A stretch of DNA of 64,000 bases from Bacillota bacterium (GCA_023429785.1 JAEZDD010000004.1:1-64000), one strand, 5' to 3'. Shown: positions 1 through 8,756, counted from the first letter of the stretch. Translations and numbers: made by a program. Notes: generated from the sequence alone by a model not told the origin.

Positions 1-123
1 AGCAAATTCCTTCCCCTTTGTCAAGGGTATTTTTAAAGTTTTTTTGGTTTGGCTATATCGTATACCTTCCCCCTTAATATACATATTATTATGTTTATTA
101 TATCCAAAGATATATTTATCATA

Positions 124-153
124 AAAATACTGGCTGTGTTCTCACAAGCCAGT
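124..153 (-). terminator. Terminator after the LacI-family gene
   Basis: On the minus strand an ACTGGCT...AGCCAGT stem (plus strand 129-138 and 143-153, one bulged base, 4-nt loop) is followed by TATTTTTAT. It lies about 35 bp past the stop of the LacI-family gene and fits a Rho-independent terminator. Confidence 0.75.
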
Positions 154-188
154 TATAAACAATTATAATTTCATCAGAAGCTTTTGTA

Positions 189-1190
189 TTAAATTGACTT
201 GACCGAGCCTTTGTCAACAAGCTGACCGTCGACCAAAATATGCTGCTTGCTTTCTCCTCTTTCAATCATATTGACGAGAAGCTCAATGCTCTTTTTAACA
301 ATTTCCTGAGTCGGCTGGAGGATTGTTGTCAAACGCGGGGTGAAATAATCGGCAAGCTCAATCCCGTCAAAGCCAATCACCGAAATATCGTCAGGGACCT
401 TATACCCGAGGTCGTTAATCGCTCTGATTGTCCCGAACGCCATGATATCAGACATACAGAAAAATGCGGTGATTTCGCGATGCTCGCTCAAAAGCTTTTT
501 TGTGCAATCGTACGCTCTGGACATATTATAGTCGGCATCGGAATAATGAACATTCGAAAGACTAATGCCGTTCTCGGAAAATGCTTTTAAGCAACCGGCA
601 TTTCTAAGCTTTGTTGAGCTAGAAAGCTCAAGCTCGCCGCCGATAACCCCGAAATGCTTATGCCCGTTTTTAATAAGAAAGCTAATCGCCTTATAGGACT
701 CATTCTCGTCGTTGATGCTCACGCTTGAAAGATTCGAAAATTCAAGACCTATCCCCGTCGTCGTGCACATAACCGACGGCGTTTTTATATCTAAAAATGC
801 TGATGTAAAAAGCTCGCTATGAGCACCGAGAAATAAAATGCCGACCGGCTTGCTTTCGTTCAAAAGCTGTTTCGCGATTAAAACCTCGTTATCCTTTGTG
901 CCGATATAATTGACAATAATATCATATCCGATTTTCGATGTATAGAGCTGAATGTTCTCAAGCAAGGAGGACAGGAAAAGGTTAGCATTACCTTTAACAA
1001 TTACGACAATACTTTTGCTCACCTTTTGCTTTAGCTGTCTTGCATTCGCATTCGGAACAAAATTGTATTCCTTGGCGATTGCCTTAATTTTTTCGCTCGT
1101 ATCCTGACTGATATCAGGGTGGTTATTCAATGCTCTTGAAACAGTTCCAATCCCGAAGCCCGAAAGCTTAGCAATATCTTTAATAGTCAT
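189..1190 (-). CDS. LacI-family transcriptional regulator
   Basis: This 333-residue protein has the usual LacI/GalR length and layout. Residues 1-50 form the DNA-binding head, opening MTIKDIAKLSG and continuing with GTVSRALNN, the helix-turn-helix and hinge segment of the family. Residues 60-330 form the periplasmic-binding-protein-like effector domain, with the typical motifs FFCMSD, DISVIGFDG and LTTILQP. Family members repress sugar or nucleoside operons and respond to a small ligand. Here no sugar-uptake or catabolic gene is adjacent, so the ligand and targets cannot be inferred. The ATG start follows AAGAGG, and a sigma-A promoter lies 30-60 bp upstream. The gene is monocistronic, between its own terminator and tRNA-Arg. 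Confidence 0.93.
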   Translation of the reverse strand: MTIKDIAKLSGFGIGTVSRALNNHPDISQDTSEKIKAIAKEYNFVPNANARQLKQKVSKSIVVIVKGNANLFLSSLLENIQLYTSKIGYDIIVNYIGTKDNEVLIAKQLLNESKPVGILFLGAHSELFTSAFLDIKTPSVMCTTTGIGLEFSNLSSVSINDENESYKAISFLIKNGHKHFGVIGGELELSSSTKLRNAGCLKAFSENGISLSNVHYSDADYNMSRAYDCTKKLLSEHREITAFFCMSDIMAFGTIRAINDLGYKVPDDISVIGFDGIELADYFTPRLTTILQPTQEIVKKSIELLVNMIERGESKQHILVDGQLVDKGSVKSI

Positions 1191-1219
1191 GATAATACCT
1201 CTTGTCGATTTATTGCCTA

Positions 1220-1248
1220 ATTATAGCACATTTTGTAATAATATTCAA
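1220..1248 (-). promoter_or_regulatory. Sigma-A promoter of the LacI-family gene
   Basis: Read on the minus strand, TTGAAT (plus 1243-1248) and a perfect TATAAT (1220-1225) are separated by 17 nt. The -10 box is about 30 bp before the ATG. No clear palindromic LacI-type operator is visible around it. Confidence 0.75.
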
Positions 1249-1276
1249 CTAAAAATATTATATTTTTTGAAAAAAA

Positions 1277-1353
1277 TGGTGTGCCCGACAGGAGTTGAAC
1301 CTGCGACAACCTACGGTCGGAGCGTAGTGCTCTATCCACTGAGCTACGGACAC
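1277..1353 (-). tRNA. tRNA-Arg (anticodon CCG)
   Basis: A complete cloverleaf can be drawn on the minus strand. The acceptor stem GTGTCCG pairs with CGGGCAC (one G-U), the D arm is GCTC...GAGC, the anticodon stem is CTACG/CGTAG with loop CTCCGAC (anticodon CCG, codon CGG), and the T arm contains GGTTCAACTCC. The discriminator base is A and the 3' CCA is encoded. A run of T follows the 3' end. Confidence 0.97.
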
Positions 1354-1368
1354 ATTATTAATCTAGTT

Positions 1369-1397
1369 ATTATACCACAAAAATAAAATTACGGCAA
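1369..1397 (-). promoter_or_regulatory. Promoter of tRNA-Arg
   Basis: On the minus strand TTGCCG (plus 1392-1397) and TATAAT (1369-1374) are 17 nt apart. TGG directly before TATAAT gives an extended -10. The -35 box lies in the stem-loop that ends the flagellar late operon. Confidence 0.65.
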
Positions 1398-1415
1398 CAA
1401 ATGTGCCGCAATTTT
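1385..1415 (-). terminator. Terminator of the late flagellar operon
   Basis: On the minus strand a 12-bp stem (plus 1385-1396 and 1404-1415, one G-U pair, 7-nt loop) ends in an A/T-rich 3' arm continued by ATTTTTG. It lies 14 bp after the stop of the last gene of the flgM operon. Confidence 0.8.
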
Positions 1416-1428
1416 ATGTTATGCAATT

Positions 1429-1905
1429 TTATGTTATTGAATCAAGTTTTCTTCCTTTAATATTATATGATGCAAAGGAGCTAAAATAATCAAGCACCTG
1501 CTTGCCCTTATTTGATTTAAGCATTTCATCCTCAAGCTCAAGCTTAATCTTCTCCATTGTGTTGACAACACCTTGTTCCTCAGAAGAAATTCTGACTAAA
1601 ATTCTCTCAACCTCGCTCATTGCCTCTTGAATAAGCTTATACTCATTTTTATTGTCAGCCTCTTTATGGCTCAAGATATCGTTAAGAATTGCTTGTTCCT
1701 TTTTTGATTGCCTGCTGATTACTTCATTTATGTCGCTCATAATCGAATCGATTTTTTGGATTATTATTTGTCGAAGTGCGATAAGATTCGTGATTTCGTC
1801 AAGGTCTGTGTCAACCATCCTCTGAGTTATAGCTTCATACTCGTTTAGCAGCTTGATTTTTTCATTCAAGCCTTTGACAATAAAAGCAGAATCATTAAAT
1901 TTCAT
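1429..1905 (-). CDS. FliT/FlgN-like coiled-coil protein, last gene of the flgM operon
   Basis: This 158-residue, strongly charged, all-helical protein opens MKFNDSAFIVKGLNEK. Heptad-like Leu/Ile spacing runs through most of its length. It follows fliD and fliS, where other bacteria often encode FliT or another small export chaperone, so a chaperone or regulator role for the cap protein is likely but rests on position and size. I chose the ATG at 1905 because GAAAGG lies about 11 nt upstream and fliS ends 5 bp away. A longer frame from 1941 would overlap fliS by 32 bp without a ribosome binding site. The last codons lie in a 15-bp tandem duplication. Confidence 0.7.
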   Translation of the reverse strand: MKFNDSAFIVKGLNEKIKLLNEYEAITQRMVDTDLDEITNLIALRQIIIQKIDSIMSDINEVISRQSKKEQAILNDILSHKEADNKNEYKLIQEAMSEVERILVRISSEEQGVVNTMEKIKLELEDEMLKSNKGKQVLDYFSSFASYNIKGRKLDSIT

Positions 1906-1909
1906 AAGC

Positions 1910-2272
1910 CTATACCTTTCGACTAATTTGAGTGAATGCATCCTTCAGGTCGGCAAAAAATGGAACTAAAGGCTTAAGAATTTCGACATCCTTAGTTACA
2001 TTCGCCTTAATAAGCTGCTGAATAAAAAATTCATACAGAGCCGCCAAGCCATCGGATACATCATATTTCATTTTTAATGAGCTGTCTAGCATTGCCACGA
2101 TGTCCTGAACCTTTAATAAGGACGCGTTCGCTTTTTGTAAATCATTATTCTCGATGAAATATATTGCCTTGGTGGTTTCTTGCTCGGCCTTGTCATACAG
2201 AGCAATAAGTAATTGTGCCGGTGTCATTGTTGAAACAGATTGTTGCATATATTGCTGATAAGGATTAACCAC
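1910..2272 (-). CDS. fliS: Flagellin export chaperone FliS
   Basis: This is a 120-residue FliS, close to the usual 125-135. The N-terminus MVNPYQQYMQQSVSTMTPAQ and the helix LLIALYDKAEQE are the family signature (xPYxxY...TAxxxxLIxMLYxGA). FliS binds the disordered C-terminus of flagellin in the cytoplasm, prevents premature polymerisation and hands it to FlhA. Its start is GTG, preceded by AAAGGGGGC. It lies 24 bp after fliD in the sigma-28 operon. Flagellin itself is not in this window, so its client is encoded elsewhere. Confidence 0.95.
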   Translation of the reverse strand: MVNPYQQYMQQSVSTMTPAQLLIALYDKAEQETTKAIYFIENNDLQKANASLLKVQDIVAMLDSSLKMKYDVSDGLAALYEFFIQQLIKANVTKDVEILKPLVPFFADLKDAFTQISRKV

Positions 2273-2296
2273 TTAAAACGCCCCCTTTAGTTTTCG

Positions 2297-4858
2297 TTAC
2301 TGCCCTGTTGAAAATTGTGAAGCAAGCCATGAGCTTTGAGAATTAAGCTTGCTCAGAGTTGTCTCTAGATTTGTGAACTGCTTCCAGTATCTATCCTGTT
2401 CATTCTCATATTTTGTCTGAAGCGATTCTATCGTAGTCTTGTATTGTGCCAGTTGTTTTGTTATTGAATTTTCTGCGGCTGAGGTTGTGTTCGCAACACC
2501 GGCAATATTAACAAGAGTTCCTTTAGTGGACCCCGTTGTTTTAACTGCATAGTCTATTGCCGCATTCACCTTGGTAGAAATACCGTCATTTTGATTGGTG
2601 AAAAGCTTTTGAACCCCTTCAGGATTAGTGTTGAAAGCATTCTGAAGCTTCGTCTGGTCGATAATCAGCTTCCCGTTGTCCTGATAAACTGAGGATGTCG
2701 TTATCCCGATATCAACGAGGCTTAGCCCCGAGCTATTCTTCCCAACTAAGGCAGAACGTATAGAGGTCAGGAAATTCTCGACTGTTGAATCCTGATATAG
2801 CATTCCCACTTTTGCCTTAGCTTCCCAGTCGCTAATCTGCTTTTCGGACATATCAGCCTTTTGTTCTTCCGTCAAAGGTGGATAATCCTTGTCGTATTTC
2901 GTAGATGTTTCAGTATTCAAGTCAGAAATGAGCTTGTTATAATCATCGACAAACTTCTTCACAGCATCCATTGCCTTTGAGGTGTCATTTAAAGTTGTCA
3001 CTGAAAAATCTGTCGCACCAACCCCGAGAGCGCTGACATCAATAGTCGTCCCGTCTATTGTATAGCTGTTCGTGGAGCTTGTAATATCAACGCCGTTGAC
3101 ACTGATAATGCCGTTTTCGCCTTTTGATGAAAACTCAGTTGTCATCTGCGTCGGCGGGATACCGGGATAGTTGTATGGCGGATAGCCAAAAAGCTTAACA
3201 AGACTTGCTTCACCTTGAGTATCTGTGTTTGTAATATCAACACCTGTCAGAGTCAGCTTTCCGTTTTCAAATGTAACATAACCGTTTGAGCCGTCAACTA
3301 AATCCTTTATTGTTGTGTTATTGTCAAGGGTTACTGTGCTTGAGCCGAATGAAATTGTCCCGCTTAAATCGCCTTTTATCAGCTCGCTGAGCTTGGCGTT
3401 TGTGTCAACGTCGTTTGTGCTGTTTGTGGCATTGAAGCCAAGTGCAGCCACCAGCTTCTGGCTCGCACCCGATGTATCGGTCGATGCTTTTATAGAAACA
3501 ACATCGCCGCTTGTATTTGTTGACAATGAAAACGTCTTGGTAGTCTTGTCATAAGTGAAGGTCGGCGCATTGCTGCCGAATTGCTTTGTCATCTCGGCAT
3601 TCAGCTGTGTAGTAACCGCGCTTGCCTTTGTGAAATTATTTTTAACTCCTGAAGAATCATAGCCCCAAAGCCCGATTTCCTTAGTCACGCCATTCACTGT
3701 AACGCTGACCTTTGCATTCGTCACAGCTCCGAGCATATCGACACTTCCATCAGCAAAAACAAAAGCATCGGCTGCATCAGGCTTAATGCCTGTTATCTGT
3801 CCTGAAATCATTGACGCTGAGCTTAAGGATGATGAGTGACCGATTGTGCTCTCACCCAGCATTGATGAAAGAAGATTGCCCGAGGTCTGTTTAATTGCTA
3901 AATTACTTGCAATCCCTGAGCTTGTGGATTCTATCTTAAACTTCCCGCTTAGGCTCTCAAAAGACACCTTAACCCCGGCGCTGCTATTATTAATAGTATC
4001 CATTACATCTTTTAGCGTTGAATTTTTATCAAAGCTGAATTTCACGCTGTTAATTTCGAAGGTGTAGCCATCCCCGCTTAATTTTTCACCGAAAGCGATA
4101 TCGCTAAGCTTTGTTCCAACAGAAATATTGCTGCTCACATTTGAAGAAAGCCCGATTGCTTTTATGTCTCCGGCGCTTGCTGTTGTTGCCGCAATGCTGA
4201 ATGTATGGGTAATCGATGTGTATGTAGCGTCTGTGGTCACAAGTCGATTGTCAACCATTTTGAATTTCGCTGTTGATGTTGAAAACTGCGTATTCAAGGC
4301 GTTTATAAGGTTCGCCTGTGTTGACGCTGAATCCGCTCCGCCTGTGAAAGCAATTTCCTTAGTTAAGCCGTCAAGCGTAACATTAACCTTGTATTGCTGG
4401 CCGTCAACCGCAGCGCTAAAGTCCAGCTTTATCCCTTCAACTGCCCTTGATGAGCTTTGAACGCTTGCCGTTGTTGCCTTTTTAATTACATTAGTAACGT
4501 TGTAGGTTGTTTTTACTGCATTAGCTGATGCAGTCACCTTCACAGAGGAATTCGTTGAAGTCGCAGTCATAGCCCCGAAAAGGGAATTTGATGTTAGATT
4601 TGTTGACGGATTAAGCGAATTAAAGTATGTATCCTTCAGCGTTGAAATCTTTGTGATTGCTGAACGATAGGCATCCTGCTTCCATTGCAGGAGCTGAACC
4701 TTTTGCATCTGTCCGTTAATCTTGCTTTTTGTCAAAGCTGACATCTGTTTAACTAATGTTTCTGTATCAAGCCCTGAAACAAGCCCCGATGACTTGATTG
4801 TGCTTGAATTCATGTTTATCTTTGATGCACTTGAACTGCTAACATTTGATACTGCCAT
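2297..4858 (-). CDS. fliD: Flagellar filament cap protein FliD (HAP2), unusually long
   Basis: This 853-residue protein carries the FliD N-terminal domain (SGLVSGLDTETLVKQM near residues 28-43) and the C-terminal domain. Heptad repeats follow at 800-853, with TTLSKLNSQSSWLASQF at the end. FliD forms the pentameric or hexameric cap that folds exported flagellin at the filament tip. Most FliD proteins have 450-700 residues. The extra length is in the Ser/Thr/Gly-rich middle (about 150-600), which holds several repeats of a 'TVNGVTKEI / VTLDGLTKEI'-type strand, consistent with duplicated surface domains. It begins 1 bp after csrA stops. Stop and start are therefore closely coupled, with the ribosome binding site (GAGGAGGG) inside the end of csrA. 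Confidence 0.95.
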   Translation of the reverse strand: MAVSNVSSSSASKINMNSSTIKSSGLVSGLDTETLVKQMSALTKSKINGQMQKVQLLQWKQDAYRSAITKISTLKDTYFNSLNPSTNLTSNSLFGAMTATSTNSSVKVTASANAVKTTYNVTNVIKKATTASVQSSSRAVEGIKLDFSAAVDGQQYKVNVTLDGLTKEIAFTGGADSASTQANLINALNTQFSTSTAKFKMVDNRLVTTDATYTSITHTFSIAATTASAGDIKAIGLSSNVSSNISVGTKLSDIAFGEKLSGDGYTFEINSVKFSFDKNSTLKDVMDTINNSSAGVKVSFESLSGKFKIESTSSGIASNLAIKQTSGNLLSSMLGESTIGHSSSLSSASMISGQITGIKPDAADAFVFADGSVDMLGAVTNAKVSVTVNGVTKEIGLWGYDSSGVKNNFTKASAVTTQLNAEMTKQFGSNAPTFTYDKTTKTFSLSTNTSGDVVSIKASTDTSGASQKLVAALGFNATNSTNDVDTNAKLSELIKGDLSGTISFGSSTVTLDNNTTIKDLVDGSNGYVTFENGKLTLTGVDITNTDTQGEASLVKLFGYPPYNYPGIPPTQMTTEFSSKGENGIISVNGVDITSSTNSYTIDGTTIDVSALGVGATDFSVTTLNDTSKAMDAVKKFVDDYNKLISDLNTETSTKYDKDYPPLTEEQKADMSEKQISDWEAKAKVGMLYQDSTVENFLTSIRSALVGKNSSGLSLVDIGITTSSVYQDNGKLIIDQTKLQNAFNTNPEGVQKLFTNQNDGISTKVNAAIDYAVKTTGSTKGTLVNIAGVANTTSAAENSITKQLAQYKTTIESLQTKYENEQDRYWKQFTNLETTLSKLNSQSSWLASQFSTGQ

Positions 4859-4859
4859 G

Positions 4860-5096
4860 TCAGTTCCCTCCTCTTTCGGTATTTTTTAACAGCTTCTGAA
4901 GAATATCTTGAGGCAATGCCTCGGAGGCTTGCTTATTCTCCTGTTCTGTTGAATAGATTTCATTTCTGACTATTCTGATTTCCTTCGGCGCGTTAATGCC
5001 GATTTTTATCCTATCCTTCGATATCTCAAGGATAGTGATTTCTATATTGTCGTCAATGACGATTCCTTCGTCAGTTTTTCGCGATATTACTAACAT
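4860..5096 (-). CDS. csrA: Carbon storage regulator CsrA, translational repressor
   Basis: This 78-residue protein starts MLVISRKTDEGIVI and contains IKIGINAPKEIRIVRNEIY, the RNA-binding core of CsrA (conserved L4, R6 and the terminal VxRxEIY helix). CsrA dimers bind GGA motifs near ribosome binding sites. In Gram-positive bacteria the main target is flagellin mRNA, and FliW antagonises CsrA. It lies 1 bp from fliW on one side and 1 bp from fliD on the other, the Bacillus arrangement. The tail after residue 55 is longer than in enterobacterial CsrA, as expected for the FliW-binding form. Confidence 0.97.
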   Translation of the reverse strand: MLVISRKTDEGIVIDDNIEITILEISKDRIKIGINAPKEIRIVRNEIYSTEQENKQASEALPQDILQKLLKNTERGGN

Positions 5097-5097
5097 A

Positions 5098-5556
5098 TTA
5101 AACCTCTCCGTTCATCTGATAAATCGGGAGCTTAATTTCATAATCCTGTGGAAGAATCGCCTGAACCGCAATTTTCTTGTTTCGATTGATTATTATCGGG
5201 CTTTTTATATTGATGGTTGTATTCTTATAGTCCTCGGGAATGACAGCCAGTGAAAGAATCTCGATTTCCTCACCTTTTTCAAGAGATATAATACTTAAAT
5301 CCTCCTCCAAAGGCTCAGGCTGATAATTCTCCAAAAGCTCCTTTGGTTTAAAAACGATAAAGCAAGGTGAGATACCGTCAGCGCTCTGAAGCCACATCGG
5401 TGAAGCTTCGTCGCCCAATGGGCTAAGCAAGACAAACCTTTTTGACTCCTCAAAAGCAAACAAGCCCTTTGGGAAATTAATTATATCCTGTTCGCTTACC
5501 TGTTGTTTCCCGAAATCTCTTGTATCAATTTCAAATTGCTTAATCGCTTTATCCAT
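5098..5556 (-). CDS. fliW: Flagellar assembly factor FliW, CsrA antagonist
   Basis: FliW binds CsrA and releases flagellin mRNA for translation; flagellin in turn titrates FliW. This 152-residue protein shows the family pattern IDTRDFGKQQVSEQDIINFPKGL, then FVLLSPLGDEASPMWLQS near residues 40-57 and NIKSPIIINRNKKIAVQAIL near residue 117. The ATG at 5556 is preferred because GAAAGTGAG lies 7 nt upstream. A longer in-frame start at 5589 would add 11 residues and overlap the previous gene without a ribosome binding site. The gene lies between a DUF6470 protein and csrA, as in Bacillus subtilis yviE-fliW-csrA. Confidence 0.95.
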   Translation of the reverse strand: MDKAIKQFEIDTRDFGKQQVSEQDIINFPKGLFAFEESKRFVLLSPLGDEASPMWLQSADGISPCFIVFKPKELLENYQPEPLEEDLSIISLEKGEEIEILSLAVIPEDYKNTTINIKSPIIINRNKKIAVQAILPQDYEIKLPIYQMNGEV

Positions 5557-5575
5557 AAAAAACTCACTTTCTTTT

Positions 5576-6178
5576 CTATGCTTTAACATCTATTGCCTCA
5601 CCCGTGAAATGCTTCTGAGCACTGGGTGGAACATACATCGGCCCTCCGAGATACTCAATTTCGACCGACGGGAGCTGTTTTATTTCAAACCGAACGCTCG
5701 CCGGAACATAATTGAAATTTATACTGTCCTTGGAATCAAACTGAAAATCAAGCTTATCCTTTGTAAAGTTAACATCTATCGTGCCGCCCTCCCACCTCAT
5801 TTCAGGCTGTGAGTGCGGAAGAAAGTCAAGCACTGTTTCTATCGTTTTAGATGACTGCTGCGCTGCTATCTGAGGGGTTGTCATTTGATTGACATACATA
5901 TTCCCATTTTGTGCTATTTCTGCTGTTGCTTCATACGCACTTGAAACGCCGCTTTCGCCGAATTCCGCCACCAGCGTTCCGTTCGATTTTAGACCGATAC
6001 TCTGGCGAACCTCAAACGAGTCAATTCTCACCTTAATCGGCTCTGACTTCATTTCAAAGCCACCCGTCTGTCTTGAAATCTCAACAAACGGATTTTTCGT
6101 CTGGTAATTCAATTGAGCATTCGTAACTTTAAATTCAATTGCAATAGGAACAGATTTAATACTCAGTAGCTGTTGCAC
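5576..6178 (-). CDS. DUF6470 family flagellar-operon protein (YviE-like)
   Basis: This 200-residue soluble protein has no signal peptide or membrane segment. The N-terminal part (PIAIEFKVTNAQLNYQTKNP, then EISRQTGGFEMKSEP) and the C-terminal part (PSVEIEYLGGPMYVPPSA) match the DUF6470/YviE family, which lies between flgL and fliW in many Firmicutes. Its molecular function is not established. Conservation of the position suggests a role in hook-filament junction or filament assembly, or in the FliW-CsrA circuit. It stops 19 bp before the fliW ATG chosen here, close enough for co-translation. Confidence 0.85.
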   Translation of the reverse strand: MQQLLSIKSVPIAIEFKVTNAQLNYQTKNPFVEISRQTGGFEMKSEPIKVRIDSFEVRQSIGLKSNGTLVAEFGESGVSSAYEATAEIAQNGNMYVNQMTTPQIAAQQSSKTIETVLDFLPHSQPEMRWEGGTIDVNFTKDKLDFQFDSKDSINFNYVPASVRFEIKQLPSVEIEYLGGPMYVPPSAQKHFTGEAIDVKA

Positions 6179-6219
6179 CGGTCTCCCTCCCGAAAGCTTA
6201 TAAAACTGGTTTTAATCGC

Positions 6220-7203
6220 TTATCTCATATAATCAAAAATACTCTTTGGAATTAAATTGCTTCCCATTGAAAGCGTTGCATTATATGCCATTTGGGCAAC
6301 CTTATAGTTTGTTATTTCTTCAGTGAGGTCAATCCCCTCTGTTGCCTGCTGTGCAGTTTTCAGGCTAAAGGTTGAATCCTCAACCCTTGACTTGTTTATG
6401 TCAACTGATTGCTGAAGATTCCCGATATTTGTAATCCCGACCATCAGATTTGATTTGGCTGAAACTATTTTCCCAAGAAGACTGTTCGCCTTCCCTGTAT
6501 CATTTGCCTCAATAGCATTAGCTGCATCATATGCCAGCGCGATAATATTTTTTGAGTCCCCGTCGGTATCTGTTCCAAAGCCTAAGTATTTCGCGCCGTT
6601 TAGCGAAATATTCATTGCTGTCTGCTTATCAACATTCCCTGCCGCATCGAATTTTATCCCCAGCCCAACGTCTATATAGATATCCTTTGTCTGAGGGAAG
6701 TCGCTTAAATCAGAGCTGGTTATATCCACCCCGTTATATGTGAGGGTTTTTGTCACATCGTCATAGGCATAAGGGGTCGTTGTATTATTTGTCCCGCCGA
6801 ACAATTTTCTGTCGGCATAATCAACATTAATCTGGCTAATCATTTCCTTAGCCAAATTTCTGATTTGTGCAGCGATAATTTTTCTTTCATCGTCACTCTG
6901 GGTTCCGTTTGTGCCCTGAGTTATTGAATCGGTAACTGTTGTTGAGATTGAGCTGATTGTTGTCAGTGCCTTTTCACCTGCTTCATATATTCCGTTGGCA
7001 GTATCCAAATTCGTGTTATATATTTCGTTTTTTGAAAGACCTCTTCTTATTATCAGCGCCTTTGAAGCAGCAACCGAGTCCTCTGAAGCTCTGAGGAATT
7101 TTCTCTGTGATAATACTCTTGAATTTATTTTATTCATATTGTTCAGTGAAGCATTGCTGTTTTGAAGATATTGTCTTGTCAGCTGGTTTTGTGTAACTCT
7201 CAT
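6220..7203 (-). CDS. flgL: Hook-filament junction protein FlgL (HAP3)
   Basis: This 327-residue protein has the flagellin-like N-terminus MRVTQNQLTRQYLQNSNASL...NKINSRVLSQRKFLRASEDS and a C-terminal helix TEGIDLTEEITNYKVAQMAYNA. Both belong to the D0/D1 coiled coil shared by FlgL and flagellin. FlgL joins the hook, through FlgK, to the filament. It lies directly downstream of flgK. Its middle domain (about 130-230) contains VTKTLTYNGVDI, typical of FlgL rather than flagellin, and its place between flgK and DUF6470 also argues for FlgL. Confidence 0.94.
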   Translation of the reverse strand: MRVTQNQLTRQYLQNSNASLNNMNKINSRVLSQRKFLRASEDSVAASKALIIRRGLSKNEIYNTNLDTANGIYEAGEKALTTISSISTTVTDSITQGTNGTQSDDERKIIAAQIRNLAKEMISQINVDYADRKLFGGTNNTTTPYAYDDVTKTLTYNGVDITSSDLSDFPQTKDIYIDVGLGIKFDAAGNVDKQTAMNISLNGAKYLGFGTDTDGDSKNIIALAYDAANAIEANDTGKANSLLGKIVSAKSNLMVGITNIGNLQQSVDINKSRVEDSTFSLKTAQQATEGIDLTEEITNYKVAQMAYNATLSMGSNLIPKSIFDYMR

Positions 7204-7227
7204 TTAATGGCGCTCCCTTCAATTACG

Positions 7228-8742
7228 TTATCTTCCGACTACGCCCATCTTATTAATAATAGTATCAAGTGATTCGTCAAGAGTCGTCATTATTCTCGCC
7301 GAGGCATTAAACCACTTTTGGAAGTTCATCATATTGATTCCTTCTTCGTCAAGCGAAACCCCTGAGGTTGCATCCCTTTGGTTCAGAATGCTTGTTGTCA
7401 AGGTTTGTGATGCTTCCTTCTTCCCGGACTGGAAGGTTATATCCTGTGAAAGCTTGTTCGTATAATATGAAATATATCCTTCAAAGGTCCCTGAAAAATC
7501 CTGTTTGTCACCAAAAACCTGCTTTGTGTCAAATACGCTTAAAAGCTTATTTATATGCGTGTTGTCAAGACTTCCATCCTGATTCGTCGGAATGAGTGAC
7601 ATTGGATTTGTAAGCCATGAATCAGAAATCCTAAGTGTCCCGGCAGTAATTGGCCCACCGTCTGAAGATACAAACAAAGGTCTTGGTGTATTGGGGGCAC
7701 TTGTGTCAACGTTCATTTTATTCATGCTTGAAGCAAATGCTTCGGCGAATTTGTTTATCACTGACTTATAGTATGGGATGCCCTCTATCCCTGTCTGGGC
7801 GCCTGTTGCATAACAGCCGTTACCATTATATAAATCGACATAGCCCTTTAGCGAGCCGTTGGTCGGCTTATACTCAGCTCCGTTTGTATATGATAAAACC
7901 AATGCCCCTGATGTTGAATCAACTCTGTAGGAAAGCTGAGTCGCTGTATTGCCTGTGACTACATCAGCGCCGGCGAAATTAATCGTAACAGTCCCGTCGT
8001 TTTGATTTTTTACCTCAATATTCCCGTATTGAGAAAGAGTATCTATCAAAACATTTCTGGCGTCTAAAAGCTCGTTCGGACCGTATTTGGCATTAACCGT
8101 ATAGTCTGCTGAGGCGGATGAGGTTATATCACCGTTGCTCACATATGTATCGGCAATCTGCTTATTAAGCGATGCGATTTTATTCAGGATTGAATTAACG
8201 TCACCGATGGATGAGTCAAGCTCGAACGTCGTCTGGTCCATTATCTGATTTAACTTATAATCATAGGAATTAACAACATTGACAAGCTGCTGTGCTGACT
8301 GTGAAGCGATGTTCGCCATTTCAACTCTGTCCGCCGCGTCTGTCGCGAAGCTTGAAAGCGATTTTTGAAAGCTCAAAAGAGCATTCTGAAGTCCGCCGTC
8401 TGTATCAATATTGTCAAGAACATTTTCAATGTCAGTCAAGATGCTTGATTTTGTCGCTGACTCAGCAGTATCCGAATTAAGCTCACGATAGCGCTTATCT
8501 AAAAACGGGTCGCGTATCTGAGAAATCCCAGCCGCATATACACCCTGACCGGCACAACCGATTTTGCTCGCTGAATATCTCGTCCCCCCGCCGGTCGTAA
8601 CCATTGAAAAAACGTCAACTCTTTGTCTTGTATACCCCGTTGTATTAACGTTTGAAATATTATTCCCTGTTATGTCAAGGGCCTTCTGAGAAGCCATTAT
8701 TCCCTTTCTCGCTGTTTCAAAGCCCAAAAAAGTTGGTCTCAT
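7228..8742 (-). CDS. flgK: Hook-associated protein FlgK (HAP1)
   Basis: This 504-residue protein begins MRPTFLGFETARKGIMASQKALDITGNNISNVNTTGYTRQ in segments matching the rod/hook N-terminal motif (ITGNNISNVNTTGY near residues 25-38). It ends with the FlgK C-terminal pattern GVSLDEEGINMMNFQKWFNASARIMTT. FlgK forms the first hook-filament junction layer and is exported by the flagellar type III apparatus with FlgN as chaperone. flgN lies just upstream and flgL just downstream, the classical flgM-N-K-L order. Length is normal for Firmicutes. Confidence 0.96.
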   Translation of the reverse strand: MRPTFLGFETARKGIMASQKALDITGNNISNVNTTGYTRQRVDVFSMVTTGGGTRYSASKIGCAGQGVYAAGISQIRDPFLDKRYRELNSDTAESATKSSILTDIENVLDNIDTDGGLQNALLSFQKSLSSFATDAADRVEMANIASQSAQQLVNVVNSYDYKLNQIMDQTTFELDSSIGDVNSILNKIASLNKQIADTYVSNGDITSSASADYTVNAKYGPNELLDARNVLIDTLSQYGNIEVKNQNDGTVTINFAGADVVTGNTATQLSYRVDSTSGALVLSYTNGAEYKPTNGSLKGYVDLYNGNGCYATGAQTGIEGIPYYKSVINKFAEAFASSMNKMNVDTSAPNTPRPLFVSSDGGPITAGTLRISDSWLTNPMSLIPTNQDGSLDNTHINKLLSVFDTKQVFGDKQDFSGTFEGYISYYTNKLSQDITFQSGKKEASQTLTTSILNQRDATSGVSLDEEGINMMNFQKWFNASARIMTTLDESLDTIINKMGVVGR

Positions 8743-8756
8743 GCCATTTCCCCCTT

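Noticed and set aside
14..45. CCCTT/AAGGG hairpin followed by T-rich sequence at the left edge
   Set aside because: A 5-bp stem with interrupted T runs is weak, and no plus-strand gene ending here is visible; it could belong to a gene outside the window.
630..650. GCCGATAA on the plus strand inside the LacI-family gene
   Set aside because: No TAAA box at a suitable distance and no plus-strand gene downstream.
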